Shown: piece by piece, positions 56,941-64,000 of the stretch
How positions within the stretch are numbered: position 1 is the stretch's first letter
Layout: each line of letters starts with the position of its first letter
Source: Thermoproteota archaeon
Lineage (GTDB): Archaea; Korarchaeota; JAOZGF01; JAOZFZ01
Length of the DNA: 64,000 nt
Reading direction: 5' to 3'
NCBI GenBank assembly: GCA_027492035.1
Contig: JAOZFT010000015.1
Coordinates: 9,540 to 73,539 of the forward strand
Position numbers and translations under genes: made by a program
Notes under the pieces: generated by a model
Seen by the model: only the letters and a program-made list of their open reading frames with translations
Databases searched by the model: none
What the model was told of the DNA's origin: nothing

Positions 56941-57372
56941 TTACTGTTTATTTTCAAAATGAAATACCGCAGTTAATTTTTCTGCCTTTCTCTGTTTTAA
57001 ATTCTTTACTGGTTTTAGTTGATTTAAGTTGTTAGTTTCCCTAAAGGAGTGATCAGCCTTAAATTTGCTGCTTTCTCTCTCTTGTTCAAGCAAGGGTTCT
57101 TTTTCTAAATTACTTCTAGAATGTTCCCCCATAGGAAAACCAAGCAAGAGATATAGGGACGTAGAAAAAGTTTTTGGTAAAATATCTAACATTGAAAATT
57201 TCGAGAAGAGGACAGAAAACACAACCGCGAAAGAGAAAAACAAGGATTCATTTAAATAATACCTAAAATGCAGTGTAAAGAATAATTTCAAATAGTAAAT
57301 GGCTATTATGAATGAAATTGAAGTAAAGGAAGTAAAAATCGCGAAATAAAAACCTTTAACTTTTCTAACCAT
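56941..57372 (-). CDS. Hypothetical membrane protein with charged tail
   Basis: A 143-residue protein. Two to three hydrophobic helices lie in residues 8-80 and a hydrophilic, Lys/Glu-rich tail follows (about 85-143). ATG at 57372 has AAGGGTGG upstream; a GTG at 57381 is in that site. I do not recognise it. It lies upstream of the AbrB-PhoU gene in the same direction. Confidence 0.55.
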   Translation of the reverse strand: MVRKVKGFYFAIFTSFTSISFIIAIYYLKLFFTLHFRYYLNESLFFSFAVVFSVLFSKFSMLDILPKTFSTSLYLLLGFPMGEHSRSNLEKEPLLEQERESSKFKADHSFRETNNLNQLKPVKNLKQRKAEKLTAVFHFENKQ

Positions 57373-57863
57373 TTTTTCCACCCTTTCTAAATTGACAAGG
57401 AAGCTTATTTATTTATTTCGTTTATAAACGTCTATAAACGTTTGTAAACGTAAAGAAAAGTTTCTAGGCGTTTAATTCGGCAAGAAAAGACGAGTAATTA
57501 GTCAAATAAAGAAGAAGTTTATTATAGAGTTCCCTTCAAAAGAAAGTTTGACAATTAAGAAAAAAGGTAAAAAATTAAATTTTTTACGTAATAAGTAACT
57601 TAAACTTCTATTTTTTACAAAAAAATTCTTTTATGGCAGTAATTTATTCGAAAAATACATAACTGCATCGCCACTTAACATTTTTCTTTTTTTTAATTTT
57701 AAAAAATAGTAAATGGGAGGTGAAAATATCAAACTGTGTTAATTTTATTTAGTCAGGAACTTCCTCTTTGATCAAGAAAGAATTAATTTGAAATGTTCTG
57801 GAACAACTTAACAAGCCCATACTACCCTTATCAACTATTTTTTAAACAGAAGCCGTGGATTAA
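57373..57863. other. AT-rich divergent intergenic region upstream of lhr
   Basis: About 490 bases without a supported gene, between a minus-strand membrane protein gene and lhr. It begins with the 10-base phased repeats at 57421-57480. A good ribosome-site-like GGGAGGTGAAAAT at 57716-57728 has no ORF behind it. TATTTTTTAAA near 57836 may be the lhr TATA element. Confidence 0.5.
57421..57480. repeat. Helically phased 10-bp repeats with palindromic units
   Basis: Six successive 10-base units each begin with GT: GTTTATAAAC, GTCTATAAAC, GTTTGTAAAC, GTAAAGAAAA, GTTTCTAGGC, GTTTAATTCG. The first is a perfect palindrome and the first three share (T)ATAAAC-type ends. One period per helical turn is what a cooperative DNA-binding protein or curved DNA would need. 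Confidence 0.6.
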
Positions 57864-60512
57864 ATGCTGAACGAAAAAAGTTTAACAATTGTTGAGGAAG
57901 CCTGTGAAAAAAAGGAAATTCTCAGTTTACTTAATCCTTATGTTGCTCAATGGTTTAGTTCAAAATTTAAAGAGTTGGCGCCGCCTCAAAAGTACGGGAT
58001 AAAGCCCATAATTAATGGATGGAACACTTTAATTTGTAGTCCAACAGGCTCTGGAAAAACCCTAACTTCCTTCATTTATATAATAAGTGAATTGTTTAAT
58101 ATGGCTCTGGAGAATAAACTGGAAAATAAAGTCTACTGTGTATATATAAGTCCTTTAAGGGCTCTATCTAATGACATCCGCCGTAACCTAGAGGAACCAT
58201 TGAAAGAAATAAAGGAACTGATGGAAGCTGACGGCAAAAAAATCCAAGAAATTAGACATTCAGTGAGGACAGGAGATACTTCCCCCTATGAAAAATCAAA
58301 AATGCTGCGTTACACTCCCCATATATTAATCACTACTCCTGAATCCCTAGCTATAATACTTAACGCTAAGAGGTTTAGAGAGAAACTTAAGGGTGTGAAA
58401 TGGGTTATTGTTGATGAACTTCACAGTTTAGCTGATAATAAACGGGGTGTGCATTTAAGTTTGAGTTTGGAGCGTTTACAGTACTGGGTTGAACAATCAA
58501 TTGTGAGGATTGGTTTATCAGCCACTATAGCTCCACTTGATGAAGTGGCTAAGTTTCTGGTGGGTTATGGAAACAACGGTTTGAGAAAATGTTGCATAGT
58601 TGATGTCAGTTTCATAAAACAAAAGGATATTCGTGTAATTACTCCAGTAAAAGACATTGTACATTCTTCTGCAGCCTTGATAAATGATAAAATGTATGAA
58701 ACATTGGTTAAATTCATAGAAAGGCACAAGACCACACTTATCTTCACCAACACACGTAGCGGTACAGAGAGGGTGGTTTTCCACTTGAAACGTTTACTTC
58801 CAGAAAAAGTTAATGGGGTTGAAGTTGAAGATGTAGCGGCTCATCATGGTTCCTTAAGCAGGGGGATACGCTTTGATGTTGAAGAAAAAATGAAAAGGGG
58901 AAAGTTAAAAGCTTGTGTAAGTTCTACTAGTCTAGAATTGGGAATAGACATTGGTTACATTGATTTGGTTGTTCAGCTTGGCTCACCTAAATCTGTCACC
59001 CGTTGTCTTCAGCGTATAGGGAGGAGTGGGCATCGTTTACATGCCGTCACTAAAGGCGTAATGCTTGAAATGGACTTAGATGATTTAGTTGAAGTTGCTG
59101 TAATGGTGAAGGAGGCATACAAAAACCATTTAGATAAAATAAGAGTGCCTAAAAACTGTTTAGATGTTTTGGTGCAGCACTTGTTGGGGATGGCTATCAA
59201 CAAAAAATGGAGAGTTGATGAAGCTTTAGAATTAATAAGGAAATCCTATTGTTACCACACTTTCCCAAAGAAGGAATTAGTTAACCTCTTAAAGTTTCTT
59301 TCAGGGGGATACTCCAAACTTGAAACATACAAAGTCTATGGTAAAATTTGGTTCGACCCAGATGAAGAAACCTTTGGACGTAGAGGAAAATACGCCAGGG
59401 TGATCTACTCCCTAAACATAGGAACAATACCTGATGAAGTAATGGTCAAGGTTTACACTTCTGGTGGAAAGTATGTGGGAAATATTGAAGAGGAATTTCT
59501 TCAAAGGCTTGTTAAGGGGGACAGGTTTGTTTTGGGAGGAAAAGTTTATGAGTTTATTTCATCTAAGGGAGTTAAGGCTAAAGTGAAACCAGCCTTTGAA
59601 AATAAGCCAACAGTACCAAGATGGTTTTCAGAACAATTACCTTTAACCTTTGATTTAGCTATTGAAGTAGGTAAATTTAGGGAAGAAATGTTTCATTTCC
59701 TTGAAAAAGGGAGTAAGAAGCAAGAAATAATTAATTACTTAATAAAGAATTGTCACACAGACTATTACGCTGCAAACTCAATTTATAATTACTTCATGGA
59801 AGAATACCTTTTCTTGAAATCGTTAGGAGTTAATTCTTTCCCTTCTCATCGAAATGTTTTGATTGAAGAATTCCTTGATGAATTTGGAAGAAAAAATATT
59901 GTTTACCACACCCTCTATGGAAGAAAAGTGAATGATGCCTTGTCTAGGGCTTGCGGTTACTTGGCAAGTAAAAAAATTAAGAGAAACATAGGGGTAGCAG
60001 TGCATGACAATGGATTCTCTTTAATTTACCCTGTAAACGTGGATTACAACCCCTTAGATGAACTACTGAATCTTGACTTGAAAATGGTTTTAGAGGAGGC
60101 TTTAGAAAAAACTGAACTTGTTAAAAGGAAGTTCAGACACTGCGGAGTAAGGAGTTTAATGATTCTCCGAAACTATAAGGGACATGAAATAAAAGTGAGA
60201 AAACAACAACTTAACGCTGAAAAAATAATAAAATTAGCGAAAGAAATACCTGAATTCCCGGTTCTTAAAGAAACATACAGAGAAATACTTGAAGACTCTA
60301 TGGCGCTCTTCCATGCAAAAGAGATTCTTAAGAAATTGAAAAAAGGGGAAATAAAAACATTCAGGATAGAAACAAATATTCCTTCCCCCTTCGCTCACGG
60401 TATTGTTTTAGTTGGTATGTCAGATATTATTTTGATGGAAGACAGGAAAGCATTACTTAAAAGGCTTCATGAAATGGTTATGGAGAAAATACATGAACTA
60501 GAAAGGGAGTAA
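57864..60512 (+). CDS. lhr: Lhr-type ATP-dependent DNA helicase
   Basis: An 882-residue superfamily 2 helicase. Motif I CSPTGSGKT (near 53-61), motif II VDELH, motif III GLSATIAP, then domain 2 with TRSGTERVVFHLKRLL, STSLELGIDIG and motif VI QRIGRSGHR. A winged-helix and the Lhr-specific beta-barrel follow in the C-terminal half. The family acts in DNA repair or replication restart. Length agrees with archaeal Lhr. Start at the ATG at 57864. Confidence 0.93.
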   Translation: MLNEKSLTIVEEACEKKEILSLLNPYVAQWFSSKFKELAPPQKYGIKPIINGWNTLICSPTGSGKTLTSFIYIISELFNMALENKLENKVYCVYISPLRALSNDIRRNLEEPLKEIKELMEADGKKIQEIRHSVRTGDTSPYEKSKMLRYTPHILITTPESLAIILNAKRFREKLKGVKWVIVDELHSLADNKRGVHLSLSLERLQYWVEQSIVRIGLSATIAPLDEVAKFLVGYGNNGLRKCCIVDVSFIKQKDIRVITPVKDIVHSSAALINDKMYETLVKFIERHKTTLIFTNTRSGTERVVFHLKRLLPEKVNGVEVEDVAAHHGSLSRGIRFDVEEKMKRGKLKACVSSTSLELGIDIGYIDLVVQLGSPKSVTRCLQRIGRSGHRLHAVTKGVMLEMDLDDLVEVAVMVKEAYKNHLDKIRVPKNCLDVLVQHLLGMAINKKWRVDEALELIRKSYCYHTFPKKELVNLLKFLSGGYSKLETYKVYGKIWFDPDEETFGRRGKYARVIYSLNIGTIPDEVMVKVYTSGGKYVGNIEEEFLQRLVKGDRFVLGGKVYEFISSKGVKAKVKPAFENKPTVPRWFSEQLPLTFDLAIEVGKFREEMFHFLEKGSKKQEIINYLIKNCHTDYYAANSIYNYFMEEYLFLKSLGVNSFPSHRNVLIEEFLDEFGRKNIVYHTLYGRKVNDALSRACGYLASKKIKRNIGVAVHDNGFSLIYPVNVDYNPLDELLNLDLKMVLEEALEKTELVKRKFRHCGVRSLMILRNYKGHEIKVRKQQLNAEKIIKLAKEIPEFPVLKETYREILEDSMALFHAKEILKKLKKGEIKTFRIETNIPSPFAHGIVLVGMSDIILMEDRKALLKRLHEMVMEKIHELERE

Positions 60513-60741
60513 ATTACCTTAATTTTCCCTGCGTTAATTCAATTAATGCCTTAAGGTTTTTACTATTTTTTCAGCTAAACCTCTCCAAAAAACCCCTTAA
60601 CTAGCTAGATATATTCTTCTTTATTTATCATGTTGTGTTCAGAATGAACTGTCTAGGTTACTTAAAGGGTTTTTCGTTAATAGAGTTAATAAAATTAAGA
60701 TATTCCAGGCCCATTTTCTTCTTTATTCACCCTGAAAAATT

Positions 60742-61848
60742 TCAGTTTCCCCCTCCTTCCTTCTGCAAACCCATTTTCTCAATTATTTCCTCTACATTTA
60801 TTCTCTTCTCCACTTCATTAATTATTCTCTGAAGTTTTGCTTCACTTAAGAACTTTATAGTGTACCCTGTTTCTTCTATTTTTTTCATTGTAAGGTAAGT
60901 GTCGTACGGGGTCAAAAGTAAGGGTATATTTCTTTCTTCAGCCTTTAACAAAACGTGATGATCTGGCTGTAAATTGCCTGTGAGAATTATAGCTGATGTG
61001 GGCGTTTCTAAAGCTGCAAGCAAAATATCTGTTCTATCTCCACCGGTTATCAACGCTTTATTTGTGGTGACTCTTAAGTAGCGTAATGCACTTTCAGGTG
61101 TCATCGCCCCTATCAGGAACTCCTCGATAGGTTTATCTAATGCATCCTCTCCAACCAGAATCTTTGCATCTATCGCCTCAACAAGTTCTTTGGGTGTAAT
61201 AGGTATTATTTCCCTGACCCCCGGCATTACCCCCAATATCTTGTATTTCCCAGATTCTAAAATTGTAAAGTAATATTCTCTAAACCTTTCATCTTTTTCA
61301 GGGGTTACACCCATTATTACAGCCCCTAAATACTCAGTTTTGAATTTCTCAGCTGCTTCTCTGATCAACACTACATTGTCAAAAACCTTCAATGGAGTAT
61401 AGTGGGTTAAACTTATTAATGGTGAATTAAACATGTTTGCAAGATGCCAAATCGATAAATCAATAGCTAAACCTGTCCACAGGACATCTAATCCCTCTGC
61501 TATCACTAAATCTTTGCCTTCAGCTATTTCCTTCCCAGTCTCCAAAATCTTTTTCTTTAAAGCATCAACCACATCTGACGTCAATGTTTTATGAAGCAAT
61601 TCTACGTGGTAGAAAATAGGTGAAATAGTTTCAAGTTTATCCTTTAGGCCTAAGATTCTTTTTATGGAGTAAGCATCCTCTTCAACTATTTCCCCATTTT
61701 CTAAAGTCATTAGTCTTTGACCTAATGGTTTAAAGTAACCTACTTTGTATCCTCTTTTCTTCAATGCCCCCGCTAAACCTACAGCAAGGAAAGTTTTCCC
61801 TATTTGTTTATCTGTCGACCCTATAAAAAGAAATTTTCCTTCATTCAA
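60742..61848 (-). CDS. BioD-like P-loop/DRTGG domain protein (phosphotransacetylase-related)
   Basis: A 368-residue protein. The N-terminal dethiobiotin synthetase-like P-loop reads FIGSTDKQIGKTFLAVGLA; the C-terminal part (about 215-320) contains the DRTGG-type segment (ITGGDRTDILLAALETPTSAIILTGN). Such proteins resemble the N-terminal part of long Pta. TTG start with GGAGG six bases upstream. It follows the ADP-forming acyl-CoA synthetase by 17 bases; a regulatory role on acyl-CoA/acyl phosphate metabolism is inferred. Confidence 0.82.
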   Translation of the reverse strand: MNEGKFLFIGSTDKQIGKTFLAVGLAGALKKRGYKVGYFKPLGQRLMTLENGEIVEEDAYSIKRILGLKDKLETISPIFYHVELLHKTLTSDVVDALKKKILETGKEIAEGKDLVIAEGLDVLWTGLAIDLSIWHLANMFNSPLISLTHYTPLKVFDNVVLIREAAEKFKTEYLGAVIMGVTPEKDERFREYYFTILESGKYKILGVMPGVREIIPITPKELVEAIDAKILVGEDALDKPIEEFLIGAMTPESALRYLRVTTNKALITGGDRTDILLAALETPTSAIILTGNLQPDHHVLLKAEERNIPLLLTPYDTYLTMKKIEETGYTIKFLSEAKLQRIINEVEKRINVEEIIEKMGLQKEGGGN

Positions 61849-61865
61849 AGAAATCCTCCCTCCTT

Positions 61866-63971
61866 TTAAGCAGAAAACAATATTCTCGCATCAACCGCAA
61901 AACCCAGCTTCGGGTAAACAATTATCGGGTTAACATCTAACTCAATTATTTCTGGGAAGTCTGAGAGAAGTTGAGAAATCCTCAAAATGTTCTCTTTTAT
62001 GAAATCTATATCAACACCCTCCTTTCCCCTAACTCCCCTCAACAAGTCATAACCTTTTATCTCTGTAATCATTTTTGAAGCTTCCCAGTCAGTTACTGGA
62101 ACTACTCTAAAGGAAACATCCTTAAACACTTCAACATAAATTCCTCCTAAACCGAACATCACCAGAGATCCGAATTGAGGATCCATCGTTCCCCCAATTA
62201 TAACTTCTGTCCCTGAAGGAACCATTTCTTGTACACTTACTCCCTTAATAGTTGAACCAGGTGCATACTTACGTACATTCATAACTATTTGTAAATAAGC
62301 GTTTCTCAATTCTTTTTCGTCAGTAATATTTACTTTAACCGCTCCTATATCTGTTTTGTGAAGTATCTCTGGCGAAACAATTTTCAGAACTACAGGATAC
62401 CCTATTTCATTAGCGGCCTCTAAAGCTTGCTCCACAGTTTTAACTACTTTATATTTCGGAATAGGTATACCGTAACTTTTCAAAATTTCTTTAGCTTCTA
62501 TTTCAGTTAACCTTGTCCTTCCTTCACCCCTAGCCTTTTTTAGTATCACTTGAACCCTTTCTTTGTTCACATTAAATTTCACAATTTTCCCCTTTCCGGT
62601 TTCTTCAAGTAAGGATTTATATTTTATAAGAGTTGAAAGGGCTTTTGCAGCTCTTTCTGGTTCTGTAAAATTAGGTATACCATATTCTCTCAATACATCC
62701 TCTATTTCCTCTACTTCTCCACCGCCCATGAAGCACCCTATTACTGTTTTACTTGTCTCTTTTAAACCCTTACCCAACATTTCAGCTAATTTCTTGGCGT
62801 CAAGTATTTGAATAGGTAAAACTGCTGTGATTAAAGAGCTGATGTTACGGTCTGAAAGCAAAGTTTTAAAGGCTGAAAAATAAATTTGCTCATTGGCGTT
62901 ACCTGTCACATCTAACGGATTCCTGAAACTTGCAAACGGTGGAAGGAATTTATTGAGTTCCTTGATTGTTCTCTTTTCAAAACTTGTCAGTTTCATTCCT
63001 AAACTTGCAACTGCATCTGTTAAAAGGACACCCACTCCTCCGCCGTTCGTTAAAATCCCTATCTTGTCGTCTTTGGGTAAAGGTTGAGTGGCGAAGGCTT
63101 CAGCTGCATCAAACAATTCATCGATCCTGTAAACCCTTATAACTCCGCACTGTTTAAAAGCTGTTTCATACGATCTGTCTAAACCAGCTAAACTCCCTGT
63201 ATGAGATGATACAGCTCTTCCACCTTCCTCTGTTCTTCCAGATTTAATTGCTAAAATAGGTTTATTCTTAATAACCTCTGAAGCTTTCTCCATAAATCTC
63301 TTTCCATTCCTTACATCTTCAAGGTAAAAAGTTATGACTTTTGTTTTTGGGTCATTGTTTAAGTACTCCAATAAATCAGCTTCGTCAATGTCTCCCTTGT
63401 TTCCAAGGTTTATAAACTTTGAAAAACCTATTTTCTCAGTTATTCCCTTGTTTAAAATCGATATGCATAAGGCTCCACTTTGTGAAATGAAGGAAATATA
63501 CCCCCTATAAGGATTCTGGTTGCCGAAAGTTGTGTTTAAGTTATTCCATGTATCAATTACTCCGAAACAGTTAGGGCCTAGAAACCTTATTCCGTGTTTT
63601 TTAGCTATGCGAACTACTTCTCTCTCAAGTTCAACTCCTTTACCGCCTGTTTCTTTGAATCCTGCAGAAATTATTATTGCAGTAGGCACCTTCTTTTCTC
63701 CAAGTTGCTCCATTACACCAGGAACTAATTTGTTAGGCACAGTAATTACGGCTAAGTCTACTGGGTTGTTGATGTCCTTTATTGAAGAATAACTCCTCAA
63801 ACCAAGTATTTCTGTTGCTTTAGGGTTCACAGGGTAAATTTTCCCTTTATATCCTCCCCTCAAAAGATTTTTCACTACTGCATTACCTACTTTGCCGGGA
63901 TGCCTTGAAGCACCTATCACTGCCACACTTGATGGATTAAAGAGTTTTTGTACAGCATCCTCTGAAGCCAT
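61866..63971 (-). CDS. ADP-forming acyl-CoA (acetyl-CoA) synthetase, fused alpha-beta
   Basis: A 701-residue enzyme that makes ATP from acyl-CoA, ADP and phosphate, the main substrate-level phosphorylation step of fermentative archaea. The CoA-binding domain (SSVAVIGASRHPGKVGNAV), ligase domain with the phospho-histidine in AVSSHTGSLAG (near residue 254) and an ATP-grasp domain from about 480 (LTEIEAKEILKSYGIPIPKYKVVKT) are in order. Both subunits of the two-chain enzymes are joined. ATG start. It would collect energy from acyl-CoAs made by IorAB and the thiolase. Confidence 0.95.
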   Translation of the reverse strand: MASEDAVQKLFNPSSVAVIGASRHPGKVGNAVVKNLLRGGYKGKIYPVNPKATEILGLRSYSSIKDINNPVDLAVITVPNKLVPGVMEQLGEKKVPTAIIISAGFKETGGKGVELEREVVRIAKKHGIRFLGPNCFGVIDTWNNLNTTFGNQNPYRGYISFISQSGALCISILNKGITEKIGFSKFINLGNKGDIDEADLLEYLNNDPKTKVITFYLEDVRNGKRFMEKASEVIKNKPILAIKSGRTEEGGRAVSSHTGSLAGLDRSYETAFKQCGVIRVYRIDELFDAAEAFATQPLPKDDKIGILTNGGGVGVLLTDAVASLGMKLTSFEKRTIKELNKFLPPFASFRNPLDVTGNANEQIYFSAFKTLLSDRNISSLITAVLPIQILDAKKLAEMLGKGLKETSKTVIGCFMGGGEVEEIEDVLREYGIPNFTEPERAAKALSTLIKYKSLLEETGKGKIVKFNVNKERVQVILKKARGEGRTRLTEIEAKEILKSYGIPIPKYKVVKTVEQALEAANEIGYPVVLKIVSPEILHKTDIGAVKVNITDEKELRNAYLQIVMNVRKYAPGSTIKGVSVQEMVPSGTEVIIGGTMDPQFGSLVMFGLGGIYVEVFKDVSFRVVPVTDWEASKMITEIKGYDLLRGVRGKEGVDIDFIKENILRISQLLSDFPEIIELDVNPIIVYPKLGFAVDARILFSA

Positions 63972-64000
63972 GTTTCCAACCCTTCTTTTTTGTAAGTGAA

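Noticed and set aside
57661-57680. ATCGCCACTT shared with the sequence near 4897
   Set aside because: A single 10-base match in 64 kb is close to chance and has no common context.
57716-57728. Strong ribosome-site-like GGGAGGTGAAAAT
   Set aside because: The following frame stops after a few codons in every phase, so no gene can be supported.

Overview
The window reads as about 64 kb of an AT-rich archaeal chromosome. The archaeal call rests on several points. There is a two-AAA-domain Cdc48 with an archaeal-type regulator, a type-4 uracil-DNA glycosylase, an Lhr-type helicase, an AbrB-PhoU protein, a fused ADP-forming acyl-CoA synthetase and an MtrH homologue. Several genes also have TATA/BRE-like promoters. 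Ferredoxin- and oxygen-sensitive enzymes (IorAB, a tungsten-type aldehyde oxidoreductase, 4-hydroxybutyryl-CoA dehydratase, corrinoid methyl transfer) point to an anaerobe. No methyl-CoM reductase, pyrrolysine gene, rRNA, tRNA or CRISPR array was seen, so the exact lineage is left open.

Layout. 1-6.4 kb holds housekeeping and stress genes: a partial methyltransferase, a winged-helix regulator divergent from cdc48-hsp20 with a palindromic operator, uracil-DNA glycosylase, and a CrtI-like flavoprotein. 6.6-9.0 kb holds a Yip1-like membrane protein, a DUF4097-like surface protein and a regulator. 9.0-18.0 kb holds a catabolic operon (cupin, luciferase-like enzyme, Asp/Glu racemase-fold enzyme, class III aminotransferase) and a complete branched-chain-amino-acid-type ABC importer split over three transcription units. 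18.2-26.6 kb holds an MttB-family methyltransferase, a proline racemase-family enzyme, a DAO-type flavoprotein, AlaX, an ornithine cyclodeaminase-family reductase and an aldehyde:ferredoxin oxidoreductase. 26.7-36.2 kb holds a ribbon-helix-helix protein, an EamA exporter, a LarA-like protein and an operon with a DapB-fold dehydrogenase, iorAB, abfD and a second class III aminotransferase. 36.3-51.7 kb is the core methyl-transfer region. It has a corrinoid protein-MttB-MtrH operon; a thiolase, HMG-CoA-synthase-like, DUF35 and CoA-transferase operon; a second DAO flavoprotein facing a third MttB; and a second corrinoid protein-MtmB-like operon that continues into a MoxR-VWA AAA+ protein and a DUF2284 protein. 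51.9-52.8 kb is a decayed archaeal ATPase gene. 53-64 kb returns to more ordinary genes: DJ-1/PfpI, two HExxH proteins, AbrB-PhoU, lhr, a BioD/DRTGG protein and the ADP-forming acyl-CoA synthetase.

Inferred biology. Imported N-methylated amino acids or betaines would be demethylated by pyrrolysine-free MttB/MtmB enzymes onto corrinoid proteins. The MtrH homologue would pass the methyl group to a tetrahydropterin rather than to coenzyme M. DAO-type flavoproteins, next to two of the three MttB genes, would act on the partly demethylated amines. The carbon skeletons would then enter fermentation: proline-type through the racemase and cyclodeaminase-family enzymes, and GABA-type through the aminotransferase and 4-hydroxybutyryl-CoA dehydratase. 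ATP could come from the ADP-forming acyl-CoA synthetase. The most novel-looking parts are the MtmB homologue with Met at the pyrrolysine position, its linkage to a MoxR-VWA machine, and an HMG-CoA-synthase homologue that appears to lack all three catalytic residues. Substrates are inferred from gene context, not shown.
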